A stretch of 64,000 bases of DNA from Cucumis sativus (lineage: Eukaryota; Streptophyta; Magnoliopsida; Cucurbitales; Cucurbitaceae), in assembly GCF_000004075.3 (NCBI RefSeq), contig NC_026658.2:17968075-18032074 (forward strand), written 5' to 3'. The notes beneath the pieces are model-generated. The model was not told where the DNA came from, ran no database searches, and worked only from the letters and a program-made list of their open reading frames with translations. Both the position numbers and the translations under genes were made by a program. Each line of letters starts with the position of its first letter. Positions within the stretch are counted from its first letter, which is position 1. Positions 36,148 through 48,012 of the stretch are shown piece by piece.

Positions 36148-36909
36148 CTCCTGATCTTCACAAGCAGACCTGACTCTGTTCTCTCTCTCAAGTTTTTTCT
36201 AGTTAGATTATTTTGAAACACATAGAACTTTACTTTCCTTCTGTTTCATGTAGAAAAAAATACTCTGATGGAAAATATCTTTGCTTGTGAATGCAGTTCC
36301 TATTCTTCCCCTTTTGCCTTCTCATAGTTCATGACACTGTAACATTCTAGGTACTTCTCATTTTCATCAAGAAATTTATTCTCACGATATCAGATCCAGA
36401 TTATCGAGGATAATGACTACTTCTGATATGAAGCTGAGATTAATGGAGGAAAAGGTGGAGTCCTTCAACACAAACAATTTCACTTTATTTATTTTGACTA
36501 TACAAAGAAATGTTTACATAAACAGAATCTGAAACAATGACTGGTAACTCAACCTTGTAGGGGAAATACAAATGATGCCTAAAATACATAATACACTGGC
36601 TGTAATACATAAATTCTATAATCAAAGGGGAAAACTAACAGAGGTACCCAATGAATTTAACTCACACGAACAAAATTGGAAGCTTTGAAGAAGAAACTAC
36701 TTTTTTCTTTTTTCTTTTTTCTTTTCTGAAAATATGAAGATTTTCCACACAATCTTACAAATCCATTTAATCCCCACACGCTTTTATATAGCTTCTTTCA
36801 AGGTTCTACTTGCATTGTTTTGATAATGTTTAATCTCCAGTTCAACTCCCAAACAATCTCCAGCTTTGTCTGACCACAGGTAAAGATCAAGAGAAGCTTT
36901 AACACTAGA

Positions 36910-39900
36910 TTAAGGCACTCCAGACGGCCCCATTCCCTTCACCACACTTCTCGTGGACACTCTTGATCCTCTCCACAGATTTGCATATTCCACTGCAACT
37001 CCAGTCAAATGATGCAACACATACATTTCCTGCTTGTGCCTTCCACTCACAATCTGCAAATTTTTATTGTCTTAAGATAAAACTACTTAACAAAATAAAA
37101 AAGATGCTTTGCAATAAGGGATAAAGAATTTGGATAACTAAGGTTTGGGAAAACTTTTGTTCTTTACTTTATGTATGCTGTGTAAATATAACATCATTCA
37201 TATCTAATGAAAACATTACCTGGCGGCGTCCCACAGCACATATTGCGGTCATCAATATGCTCAACTTCAAGGCCTATTAACCAAGCACCAAGAGACACAT
37301 CTTCATTGGCATATTTGTGCAAAATTGGCCTGCATCACAAGTTTCAACTCTTTGAATTGAAAATTACACGAACAAAAGGCGGGTACAAGTGTCTATAGAT
37401 AAAAGAACCACTGGCCCACATACAGATTTCTTCCCAACAAAGAGATGGAAGATATATATAAGTTGCTCAAATTCATAAACGTCTCATTTTAACACAAGGC
37501 TAGTGCTCATTTGCCATTTCATTAGTAACAAACAATTAAAAATCTACCATCCATAATCTGTAAGTTTTTTTGATAAGGTAAATCCCTAACTGTAAAATAT
37601 AACATAATATAAAATGTCAAAGAGCTGCAAGATCAAGTGAGAAAAGCTTCCGATATCCATTGAAGTCAATCGCATATTCTTTTAGCTCAGTAAACATTAG
37701 ACACATTTAAAAAACTTTATGCGAAAAAAGTTGAATGTACTAAAAAACTTGACATCTCATGTTGATGCATTAATGGATTTAATTAAAGAGCTGTGATTAA
37801 GATGATGTATTTTACTTTATGTACTCTAGATGCACATGGAAAAATTATATCCTTACTGATTGACTGCAACGTATGTGGCTAGATCCTTTGAGATTGCGTA
37901 AATCTGTCCAGTTGCATGTCTGAAATACTTATTTCCCTCCTCTCCAAATTTCCAGTATTCAGGCTCATGGTATTTGACACTCCTGGGATATGAAAGAAAA
38001 TGAAAAAAAAATATTATTGACAAATCCCTTTTAAAAATACACAAACAGAAACAAACAAAAGAATGATATCATTGTTCCAAGATGAAACAAAATAATAGAG
38101 ATGATTGATCTCGCCATCTTCGATTAACATGATAGATAGTCCATGATAATTACTTTGAAGAAAGAACAGGTCCAGATTTCATGCACCCAATATACACTCT
38201 GGGCTTCGAACGGTGGTGAGCAAGAGTAGTAGCTAGCATCCCTATATGAGAAAGAATTTTAAAAAAAGCTCAATCTTAATAAATGTATATTTGGTTATCA
38301 TAAAATTAGAAAGAATAACAATGGTCCACGTGAAACACACCTAAATTTACATGGACATCGTCATCTATCTTGACATAGAAGTCAGCATCCCATTTAGTAA
38401 CGGCAGTGGAAAAGAAGGATTTTGTTTTTGCAGATAATTCATGATACCCTTCAATATGTTCCTGCACATGATAATCCAGTTTACAAGCTGAATGTCTAAT
38501 CATTCTTTTATATGAGAATTACTCCATGTAAATTCTCTTACCAGCCTAAGGAAATCTTTATGCAGCGCATCTTCTGAATCAATTGCACGATCTAAAATGC
38601 TGTTGGAAGTTGCGCTAATCAAGCAAAAATCAATGAGATTAGTTCCATCATAAACAAAGAAGCGATATCAAACCAGTCATATAATGCATCGAGATAAAAC
38701 TGCACAAACATAAAAGGATGATGGAAGATTAACGTGGGATTATGCATTTCAGGGAGAAAACTGCTATAACAATTACATAACAAAACTACTTTCTGTATAT
38801 GAGAAGAATACAAAACGTATGATAATCAGTCAGAAAGTCCGGTCTAAATTTACTTCCTATTTACATAGAAAACAATCTAGAAAATCTCTGTATCATTATG
38901 ATTGTAAAACAGAGAACCTTAAACTCGTATAACTTATTTTCAAGAATTTAAACAACATAATATAACTTGCAGCTTTACCAATCGAGTCTTACATTGAACC
39001 ATCTTAAAATGTGAACAGACCATACATCACTTTTTAGTTTCCACAACTTTCCTTTACGTGGAGAAGAAAAGTTTCTATTGTTGTATATAAGTTAACATTC
39101 CCATCTCATATGCTATGAAAATGACCATGCAATTTAGTTTCTACAGCCTCTCTCTACCCTTTTCTAAAAGAAGAAGAATTTTAAAGCATACTTCAATATT
39201 TCATATTTTTGGTTAAATAGTCAAAGAGTAAGTTTGAAAATACTAAATACATTAAGATGCCTTTAAAAACACTTAATTTGTGCTTCTCTCACAAGTATTT
39301 ATAGAAAAAAGGCTTCACCTCAAAAAGTCATCACAAACCCACGTCTGTTATTGTCATATCTTAAGACAATCCAGCGCATGATTATAAGAGGAACTCACAG
39401 AGAGAAATTTAGCCAACAAAAGCCCTAATAGCCTATCATTTAAATGCCCTATTACATTCGTTAATACCGTTTGGATGGAAAAAAAAGAATAAACCATAAA
39501 GGAAAATAAGTTAGTTTGCCTATTTTCAACAGAATCTAATTTCAAAAAAGTAGCTAGAACCAAATACCCCACAAGAAACGCAATTCTACCTATGGCCAAT
39601 CATAAACCGGACAACAATCCCCTTCTCTCGCTCCAACTGGAACAGCTTTTCCCCTGACCAAAACAACATAAACCATGTTTTAGCAGGAAAAATAACGTCA
39701 AATGATCAATACGAAACATAAGAACAGTGGGTAGGAGCTAAATACCTCGTGGCATCCACGTCTCTCTAACTGAATCTCGACGCCTTCTGCTACTAAAGGC
39801 GGTGTTTATCCCAATCACCATTAACATTTTCTTCTTCGGAAGATTACTTTTACCACTGGATTCAATGGAGGGGGTGTGGCTATCAGAGGAGTGCATCTCC

Positions 39901-40515
39901 CTAGAATTCCTAGCCTCCACTAAATCCATGTTAAGCATTGTAATTTTCTTGTCTAAAGATCTGTATCCCAAATGAGGAAAACAGTTTGTTAAGCCAAAAC
40001 TGGAAGAATTAGGAAGCGAAAAATTAGAAAGAAATATAAGTTGAACTAAACTGGATTGCTTCGTGAGTTCTATAAACTTCGGTCATCATATCCGTTTTCT
40101 CCGCTGGCTTAAAAATTTCCAAGAAAAAAGAGAAATCAGACTAAACAAGCAAAATAGAATCAGTCGTAAAAATGTTGGGAAATCAGATGCATACACACTC
40201 ACAATCTTAATTGAGCTATCTTCAGAGACGATTTGAAGTTCTTGTTCATGTCGACGACGGGAGATGACCTGACCATTGGATTCAGACGCCGACCATATTC
40301 TGCTACATAACCCAAAAATCCAAAATCCAAAAACCCAAGAAATCACCAATCAAAAGGCCATGAGGAAAAAAGAGAGAATTACATCAAATAGAAAAGAGAA
40401 AATGGTGGAAGAGGAGTAGAAACCTGTTCGTGATGAGCATACCGAAAAAGAAGAAAGAGAAACAAAAGAAAGGAAGCCATATAATAGAAATCTTTCTAGT
40501 GCCACGGGTCTTCAT
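36910..40515 (-). CDS. Beta-1,3-galactosyltransferase (GT31, B3GALT-like) with frameshifted C-terminus, 395 aa as read
   Basis: Eleven minus-strand exons: 40515-40424, 40299-40203, 40107-40052, 39960-39746, 39653-39590, 38614-38542, 38461-38341, 38241-38154, 37982-37857, 37329-37220 and 37055-36910. It is a type II Golgi protein: short cytosolic tail, membrane anchor (about residues 9-29), stem with THEAIQSLDKKI, then the GT31 domain ([54 protein letters not shown] with the metal-binding [55 protein letters not shown]). The family adds galactose to glycoprotein or arabinogalactan chains. In the last exon the frame agrees with the family through [12 protein letters not shown]. After a CA-repeat at 37018-37023 the reading is two bases out, so the conserved [11 protein letters not shown] tail is replaced by about 37 unrelated residues ending at the TAA at 36912-36910. 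Without the shift the stop would be at 36907-36905. Confidence 0.92.
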
Positions 40516-40559
40516 TTTCTTAACGGTTTGATGTTTGTTTTGCTGCAAAAGGGGGGAGA

Positions 40560-41580
40560 GAGAGAGACGACCCGAGTAGGGAAAAGTGGAGAAATGAAGA
40601 AAGAGTTTTTATGGGGGTAATGGAATGAAGAAAGTTGAATGAAATTGGGGTTTGTGTAACGTCATCCAAGAAGAATTAGGCGCGTTTTTGGAGGTCAAAA
40701 GTGTCAAAGTTTAGGCTGCGAAAGGAAGAATTTGCGAATGCTTGGATTACGCTAATCACGCTATAACTCGGGTTTGGCTTTCAATAGTACTTGTTGATGT
40801 TCTTCGTTGCTTTCCCTTTCTCTAATTGGAAAAGATTAAGCTTGAGTTTATGACTTAACTAATCTGAATTAATGAGATCATTACCCAATCGTCTTCCCAT
40901 TTTCGTGGATTTCAGATTCTTAAACCACCTCCTATTTTCACTAATTTCCTTCCTTTCTTATTTATTTCACTAATCCAGTAGTACTTCAAAAGTTATCATC
41001 TTTTGTATTATATTTTCTTTGAATGTCTTCAATTTTTTACGCTCATCTTTCTATATTTCCATTGCTTTAATACTTATAACTGTTGAAACAATTCAACAAA
41101 TATTGATTCCGCACATCTTCGTTGTTCCTAACAACAAATGAAATCAAACAAAAAAAATTGCTAACACCAAAATCTTTAAAAATTGGTGTATTCCAAAAAA
41201 AAATGACTTCTAATAGGACTAATTATAAACACTACACAATTGTTTTCTATCAGGTTTACCTAAAACCATGAATATGTCACATTTTTATTATGATCATCAT
41301 CGTTTATGTTATTGTTCAATCCTAAAAGTAACGATAGCAATAAACGTAGTAAATACATAATTTTCATATTGTTACGGTAACAAATATATGTAACGATATT
41401 ATTAAAGATAGTAGATCCAGTGTAATTTTTCAAGTGCACGTAAATTGAACATTTTTCATTTCTCAAGTATTATTAGATTTGATTGCAAATTTCAAAAACA
41501 AAAGTAATTAACTAGAGCACATTTTTTACCTTACCATTGATAGATTATTTTTTTAGTGTAAAAGAGGGCTTACATAAAAA
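40560..41580. other. Upstream region of the galactosyltransferase gene; otherwise empty
   Basis: The first 200 bases are probably leader and promoter of the minus-strand galactosyltransferase gene. After that I see only AT-rich DNA with no coding signal. Confidence 0.5.
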
Positions 41581-41583
41581 AAA

Positions 41584-42036
41584 GGTTAAAAAATACTTTT
41601 GGTTCTTAAGCTTTCATAAAAATAACAACTTAGTTCCTAAACTTTGGTTTGTAACGATTTAGACCCTGCAAATTTAATTTTGTATCAATTTAGTCCATGA
41701 ACTTTTATATGTAACAATTTAGTCATGCACTTTCAAATTTGTAATAATTTATCTCCAACACAAATAAAATTTATCAAAATTTGATGTCAACATTTAGTAT
41801 TTTATGATGTAAATATTGTATGTTATAAAATTATCAAGTATCTAAAGTAGACCATTGACTTATTTATGAAAAAAAAAAAAGCTTCTTATCGAATTTTTTA
41901 CACTCAATAGGGATTAAATTGTTACAAATTTTAGTAAAATTGCCAAATTTTTATATAGTAAAGTTTAGAAACTAAGCTATTAAAAACTATTACAAAATTG
42001 AAAAGTTTGAGAGCTTACTAATATTGATTTTTAACC
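41584..42036. mobile_element. Non-autonomous inverted-repeat element (MITE-like), about 453 bp
   Basis: The left end GGTTAAAAAATAC...TTCTTAAGCTTTCA is mirrored at the right end (reverse complement GGTTAAAAATCAA...GTAAGCTCTCA, then CTTAGTTTCTAAACTTT matching CTTAGTTCCTAAACTTT). Between them, degenerate copies of a phrase like TAACAATTTAGTCC are spaced about 30-45 bases apart. There is no open frame. I could not find a target duplication, so the superfamily is open. Confidence 0.65.
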
Positions 42037-42039
42037 TCA

Positions 42040-45000
42040 AATATGATTTAATTTTTTTTATAGAAATAATGATTTAGTTCATAAAAATTGATAAATAACA
42101 ATTTAGTATCCCAATTTAAAATATAACAACTAAGAAAAATCAAATTATATTCCCCTACTTTTTAAATTGTGTTTGTAGCAAATCTGAAAATTGAACCTTC
42201 TTGGAAAGTATGGTTTAAAATATAATTGTAGATTTAAAGATTTGAAATCTGAATTTTGGAAACAAAAACAATATTATCTAGATTATGATTTTGAGTAGAT
42301 GCCATTTTCTAATCCCTTTGAATATGATATTGGAAATTTTGTTTTATACAATAACATGCACGTTTTAAAACATAAAACATTGTTCTTGCTTTTTCCCTTT
42401 CATTTTCTTTATGTTTAACCAAACAAATTATAGTTTGAATTTTCATCCAAAGCTTTTCTTTTTCAAACTTGGTAAGCCAAAATGAATCCAATTTCTCTGA
42501 CCCAAGAAAAAAGAAGAATACAGTAAACTAGCTAGAAAATAATTTTGTTTTTGATTTTACATCTGTAAGCAATTGATTTTAAATATTGCTGTTGTTTTTC
42601 TTTTTTAAATAACCTGAAAAATTATTTTTAGTCGCTCAAGATCTATTTGAGTATTTTTTAGCATCTAAGTATAATAGTCTAACCAAATGAAGAGGTGAAG
42701 TCTTATCATATAATGGTACTTAGAACTATGTTCAAGTTGGCTATGAACAACGACACAATCAAATATTTTTTAAAAGAATATAAATTTTATATGTTCATGT
42801 TATTTTTTTGTTAAGAGATACAAAACCTAATCAACATTCTTACCACTCCACAAAAGATTACCTATCTTACAAAATGAGCTCGATGGGTCAACCATTTTCC
42901 CCGTTTATTGGAGTCAATCATCATAAGCAATAAATGGTGTTTGGTGCAACTTTACCACTTTTACTCCAAGATGAAACTATATAATCATTAAAATGATTGT
43001 TTGAAACATTTGTTGGGGGCAATGACAATTCTTACATATCAATTCTCGAGCAATGGGTAAGTGACTAAAGCTCAACATTGACTTGACTATGTGTTTGCTA
43101 TATTTTTCAAAATGCTACTAAAATTTTAAGTTATGTGTTCCACCAATCAAATCAATAATTCATTCATGATTTTAATCGTTGTGTGTATGATTATGATTAT
43201 GATGATAAAGATGATTGGTTGTTAGCATGACAACAAATGTTGGAGATTTATAATTTTAAAGATGATAAGTGGTTGATAAATTTGTTTGAGTTGCAAGAAA
43301 AATGGACAACAAAAATTTTAAAATACATAGTTTATTGAAGAAATATTTAAAGTCATACCATGATATTTTGCATTTCCTTTGTCAAATTTTAAAATGAACC
43401 AAAGGACGTATAAACCTTACTAATACATACAAAGATGTTATAACATGTATAAAGAAATATGTGCACCAAAGGTATTTTAAATTGTTTGAAAGAGAGTATA
43501 TTAGACACTCTTGAACGTAACCTCTACAAGAATAGTGAGTTGAATGATACATTGAATTAGTTTAATGTGTGCAACTTTGGAAAGATGAATATGAAAAGTA
43601 AGCTGAAATGGAAGGTATGGAGGTAGATGTTGGGGGGAGAAAATGAGAGAGAGAAGAGTTGAGAAGTTTTCAAGAAGGTAAAAAATGTGGGAGAAAAGAT
43701 GGAAGGAAAAGGGTAGTAGGAAGGGTATGTTGGTAGTTTCAATATAAGATTAAAAGAAAAGAAAAAAAGTGAATTTGGTGGAAAATAATATATGATGGAA
43801 GAAGGAAGGTAGAAAATTGAAGTTTGATTGAAGATGAGGTAGTGGGAGGACGAGGAATGAAGAGAAAGCCTACAAATTACAATTGCTGGTCTTCGTAACT
43901 GATTGAAAGATGTACTTGAAAGGAGAAGACATACAAAAATAACCCTCACACTCACACATGTATCAAAACAATACATCTCATTCTTCACATTACTTTTCTA
44001 TCCAAAATATATTTATTTGCACTTATACAGATTGTATATTAATGGTTGGAGACAAAAGTTGAAGTAATTGAAGATGTATTGGATATAATTATGTGTATGT
44101 TATAAAAAATATTCATATTATATGTAATAAATAATAAGTTTATCATATATAGTTGGATGGACTAGTATCATATAAATAAGAGAGAGAGAGAGAGAGAAAC
44201 CAGGAGGGTATTTCATATCCATTGACCCAAAACTATTTGCAATTTGAAATGACAAAATAAAATGAAATGAAATGACCAAAAACTATTTAATAACAATTTC
44301 GTGTCTGCTTCCATTCCCACCAACCTCTCACCATCTTCAACTTTCCTCATTCTTCTGCAAACAATAATAAAATAATTATTTAAACTATTATATCAATATT
44401 CTACATTAAACTTCAATATTATTCAATCTTAATAACTTCTTTCATTACAAATTCATCTCATAACCTATCCACTCCTACAAAAATTTATCATTTAAAAATT
44501 ATAAGTTTACTGAGTATAAAATTATCTGAATTTAAAAGAAGGTTTAAATTTACTCTAGATTTTTTAAAAAAAACTTCTAGATTTTACATTTTATGCAAAT
44601 TGAAGATTCGAAAACATTTTTAAAAGAGTTTAAAAAAATACAATTACTATTTGTTTTGGATGCAAACAATTAAAGTTTTATTTTAAAGATATCTATAAAC
44701 TTTTTAAAAACACCATGAACTCAATAAAAGTTTAAAAATACATCCACCATTAAAATGAACATAACCATTAATTCCTCGTACCAAAAATATTTGGACAAAA
44801 CTATTGTTTCATTGTCACAAAAATAATTTTATGAAGTAAAAATAAATGCTCCTACCATTAATATGGGCTACCAATTTTTTTTTGAAGTTTTCTTAAGTTT
44901 AGAAAGAACAAATTCTAAAACAAATTACAGACGTCTATCACTTTTTATATAGGAAAATTGCATCGGATGACAAAAAAAAAAAAAAAAACAGCCTATAGCA

Positions 45001-45510
45001 CTTCTTTTTTGCATATTGAAAATATAATAAATATGGCAAGTAATTAAATATACCATTTGGTTATTAACACACACTCACCTACTAACATACAATTTTATTA
45101 AAATATTTAAATCTTAAAATCATTTGGTGTTTTATTTATTATCGTTCTTCTTATAATTATAGTTCATATGCCTTAATTAAATGTTAATTTTTTTTGTGTG
45201 AAGATAAACCAGTTTCAAATAGTTAACAAAAAGAAGAGTACTAGGGAATTGATGTAATTCAAGGTAGGATTATTTTCTCAAATAAATTTTCTCTGCCTTC
45301 AAAGGCTAAGAGATGTGGTATTTATTATGAATTAATCTTGAGACTTTGTTTCAAAGGTAGTAATATAGTGACATGAGTCTTATTATCATAATTTTTTTTT
45401 TTTTGCTATTTTTGCAAACGCTCCTAAAATAAATGACCGTTTAAACAACAAATTCATTGAAAACAAAAATTTGTTAAAACGAAAAAGAAGAAAAAGAAAA
45501 ACACAACTAC
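42040..45510. other. AT-rich intergenic DNA
   Basis: No gene is visible. At 42060-42125 there are further phrases like those inside the neighbouring inverted-repeat element, perhaps a fragment of a related copy. A 143-codon minus-strand frame at 43557-43988 is a low-complexity Phe/Ser/Leu translation of purine-rich DNA and is not convincing as a protein. Confidence 0.55.
44179..44198. repeat. (AG)n microsatellite
   Basis: About ten AG dinucleotides lie in AT-rich intergenic DNA. Confidence 0.95.
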
Positions 45511-45512
45511 CA

Positions 45513-46091
45513 AGGGGAGTAAGTCCAACCCGAATAATCCGACAATCTGAACTACTCAACTCATATTATATGAGTTGAGTTGGATTAAGAGTTTAAAAAT
45601 TTGATCCGATTCAATCCAACTCAACTCGAATTAATAAAAGTAAAATTAAGAGTATTTTGTTAAACGATTATGTAGGAAGTTAAACGATCGTATGGAAAGT
45701 TAGTCAATCGTGTAAAAAGTAAACGATTGTTTGAAGGTAGAAAGCTAAACAATCGCGTATGAGAGTAAACGATATTTTAGAAAGCTAAATGATCGTGTAA
45801 GAAGTGAACGATCGTTTGATCGTTTGAAGGTAGAAAGTTAAACGTTCGCGTAAGAAGGTAAATGATCGTATAGAAAACTAAACGATCACGTAAGAGAGTA
45901 AACAATCGTTTAGAAGTTGGGAATGAAAATAAATAATACAACTCGAAAACCTAACCAAACTCAACCATATTTAACTGGCCGTTAGGTTGGGTTGGGTTGA
46001 AAATTCGAGTTATCAAGTTGTGAATTCAATCAACCCGAAAATATGGGTTTGGTTGAAAATGTTTCTTAACCCAACCCATGTTTACACTCCT
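45513..46091. mobile_element. Inverted-repeat element with tandem-filled interior
   Basis: The left end reads AGGGGAGTAAGTCCAACCC. The right end in reverse complement reads AGGAGTGTAAACATGGGTTG, similar over the first ten bases, and both are followed by CAACCC/GGGTTG-rich subterminal sequence. The interior has no coding capacity and is mostly a tandem array (listed separately). The ends resemble those of plant MITEs, but the terminal match is imperfect and no target duplication was identified. Confidence 0.55.
45651..45915. repeat. Array of about twelve 20-22 bp units with an ACGATCGT core
   Basis: Units of the form TTAAACGATCGTRTAGAAAG follow one another with small changes; the phrases AAACGAT, AAATGAT or AAACAATC recur every 20-22 bases. 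The ACGATCGT core is palindromic in the best copies (for example near 45810). Two longer units carry a GTTTGAAGGTAG insert. Confidence 0.85.
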
Positions 46092-46099
46092 ATTGCATA

Positions 46100-47400
46100 T
46101 AGTAAGAAAATAACAACTAAACCAAAAAAGAAATGAAATAACATACGCACAACGATACAATTTTGATTTAAATATCAAATCCACGAAGTTTTCCAAATTT
46201 CGAATAGGAATACCGATCAATCAAATGGGAAACTTGGAATCTAACATCAACGTCCCAAATTACATTGTATTAAAAAAATCCCTCTTTTATCTTTTAATTC
46301 CTTTAGATTAAAGTCTCAAAACCAACGTTTTGAATTACTTTCAAGCAAGAATTAATAGATGGTATATGATTGTATTGTATCTCAAAAATGAAAAGTTTAT
46401 GTCATGTGCATGACAAAAACTAAAATGGCATCCCAAAAATTTTTATTTCCACCAATTTCTCTCTTTTTTTCCCCACAAAATCCTTTGATTTCATTGTTAA
46501 TATTTTTCAATTCTTCCATTTGATTAATTATTGGAGATAGCAAAATTGGGAATGGTAATTTGACAAAAATCCAAGAAATGGCAAAATTATATTGTCAAAA
46601 AAGTTATTGTATTTGCAAACCACTGATGATAACCTACAATTATTCCATTTGATTATTGACTATCAACTTGCTATCATATTCATCTTGTAGTCTAAGAACT
46701 TTCCCACAATATTTTCTTAGTATCAACATCTTCCACCTTGTACTTCTTCTTATCTAGTGTGCTTCCACAGTTGTTTTGATGTATTATATGCATATTTAAT
46801 TACTTAGTCATTTCTTTTACAGGAGTTATGACCTGTGGTGGAGTAATTGGACAATATTTCTTCAAAAGATGAGCAAAGATTTAGTGACATGAGAAGAGAT
46901 TTGGTTGTTTTGTAAATACAATTCCTCTATTTAAAACAAATGGTAAATATTCCATTCATCCAAACATACATTATAATAAACACATCTATAACAATTGTTT
47001 TGTACCTAAACACAAACCATTATAATCCTGTGATTGAATTTTTTTTGGTTGGGTTGATTTGTTTTTTTCTTCTAAAAATTAATAATTAATTAGTGATTTT
47101 ATGTGTACTTTTAGCTTTGATTTATTTGGTGGGATATATGGGGAATTTGTTTTGCTTTGTTTAATTTTAGGTGGAAATTTATTTATTAAATTGAACAATC
47201 TTGAATAAAATTGAATGAAATTTGGGAAGAAAAAATAAAGTTGTTTTAGTTTATTAATTTAAAAGTAAAATAAAAAATAGAAAGAAAGAGTATTTGGAAT
47301 TGGAACTTCTTCATGGCTTACCCTTCCCGCTTCCCCCACGAACCGACGAAAACCGCTGTACCGGTTTTGGAAGACCGACCGAATAAAAACCCCAAGATAT
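46100..47400. other. AT-rich intergenic DNA
   Basis: I see no supported feature. The short open frames here have no family resemblance. Confidence 0.55.
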
Positions 47401-47436
47401 CTTTCTCTAATTCTCTCCTCATGTTTCGTTGGGGAA

Positions 47437-47519
47437 GCCACGTGGCATCAATGAAACACACATGCTCCCAGATGGACCCCATTTATACATTTATGAACCT
47501 AGACGTCATTCGGTCCATG
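47437..47519 (+). promoter_or_regulatory. G-box and C-box in the SHMT upstream region
   Basis: A perfect palindrome GCCACGTGGC (47437-47446, CACGTG core) is followed 66 bases later by GACGTCAT (47512-47519). Both are classic bZIP-type sites. They lie about 500-575 bases upstream of the SHMT start codon. Regulation by bZIP/bHLH factors is inferred only from the motifs. Confidence 0.5.
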
Positions 47520-47786
47520 TGAAACTTCTAGACTCTACAATGAGACACCTCATCATTCACCTTACTTGTATTCTCCACGCTACCGGCTATTCCCCTCATC
47601 CGGTTAACACCACCTCCCTCTTCCTTCCTCTTCCTTCCCCCTCCCCCTCCCATCTTTGCATCCACATTCATCGCCCTTCCTTCACTGCCATTTCTTTCTT
47701 ATTCTCTTCTCCATTTTAAACTGCATTTCCTTCATTTTTATTATAAATTCCATTTTCATTCTCCTTTTCCATCTTCCAGTCCTTAC

Positions 47787-47900
47787 ATGGAACTTTCTTC
47801 TTCCTCTACAACCCCTCGCCGCTCCTTCTTCCGTTACTGTCACTGTACTTTCTTCCGCCCTTGTTGTCGCTGTTTCTGTTGCTTCTACTCCTATCCCTAA
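47787..47900 (+). other. Upstream open reading frame in the SHMT leader, 37 codons
   Basis: An ATG at 47787 opens a frame different from the main one and ends with TAA at 47898-47900, 112 bases before the SHMT ATG. The predicted peptide begins [13 protein letters not shown] and is Cys/Phe-rich. It matters only if transcription begins upstream of it, which the long pyrimidine-rich leader makes plausible but does not prove. Confidence 0.4.
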
Positions 47901-47925
47901 TTTCCCATCCCATTCCTTTTCTTCT

Positions 47926-47990
47926 TCTTCTTTTTCGTCTTCTTCTTCGTCGTCTTCTTCTTCTTCGTCTTCTTCATCTTCTTCATTATT
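47926..47990. repeat. (TTC/TCG)n low-complexity tract in the SHMT leader
   Basis: A run of TTC/TCT/TCG triplets precedes the SHMT start codon. Translated in the SHMT frame it would be polyserine, but no ATG opens that frame upstream, so it is treated as untranslated. Confidence 0.85.
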
Positions 47991-48012
47991 ATATTCTGCG
48001 TTGTTAGGGTTT

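Noticed and set aside
43557-43988. 143-codon minus-strand open frame
   Set aside because: It translates to low-complexity Phe/Ser/Leu/Tyr from purine-rich DNA, with no domain, no leader signals and no family resemblance.
47656-48012. N-terminal extension of SHMT with a long polyserine tract
   Set aside because: The open frame upstream of 48013 has no ATG; its apparent first residue is a TTG codon. The start [12 protein letters not shown] matches the SHM6/7 type, so the serine tract is leader sequence.
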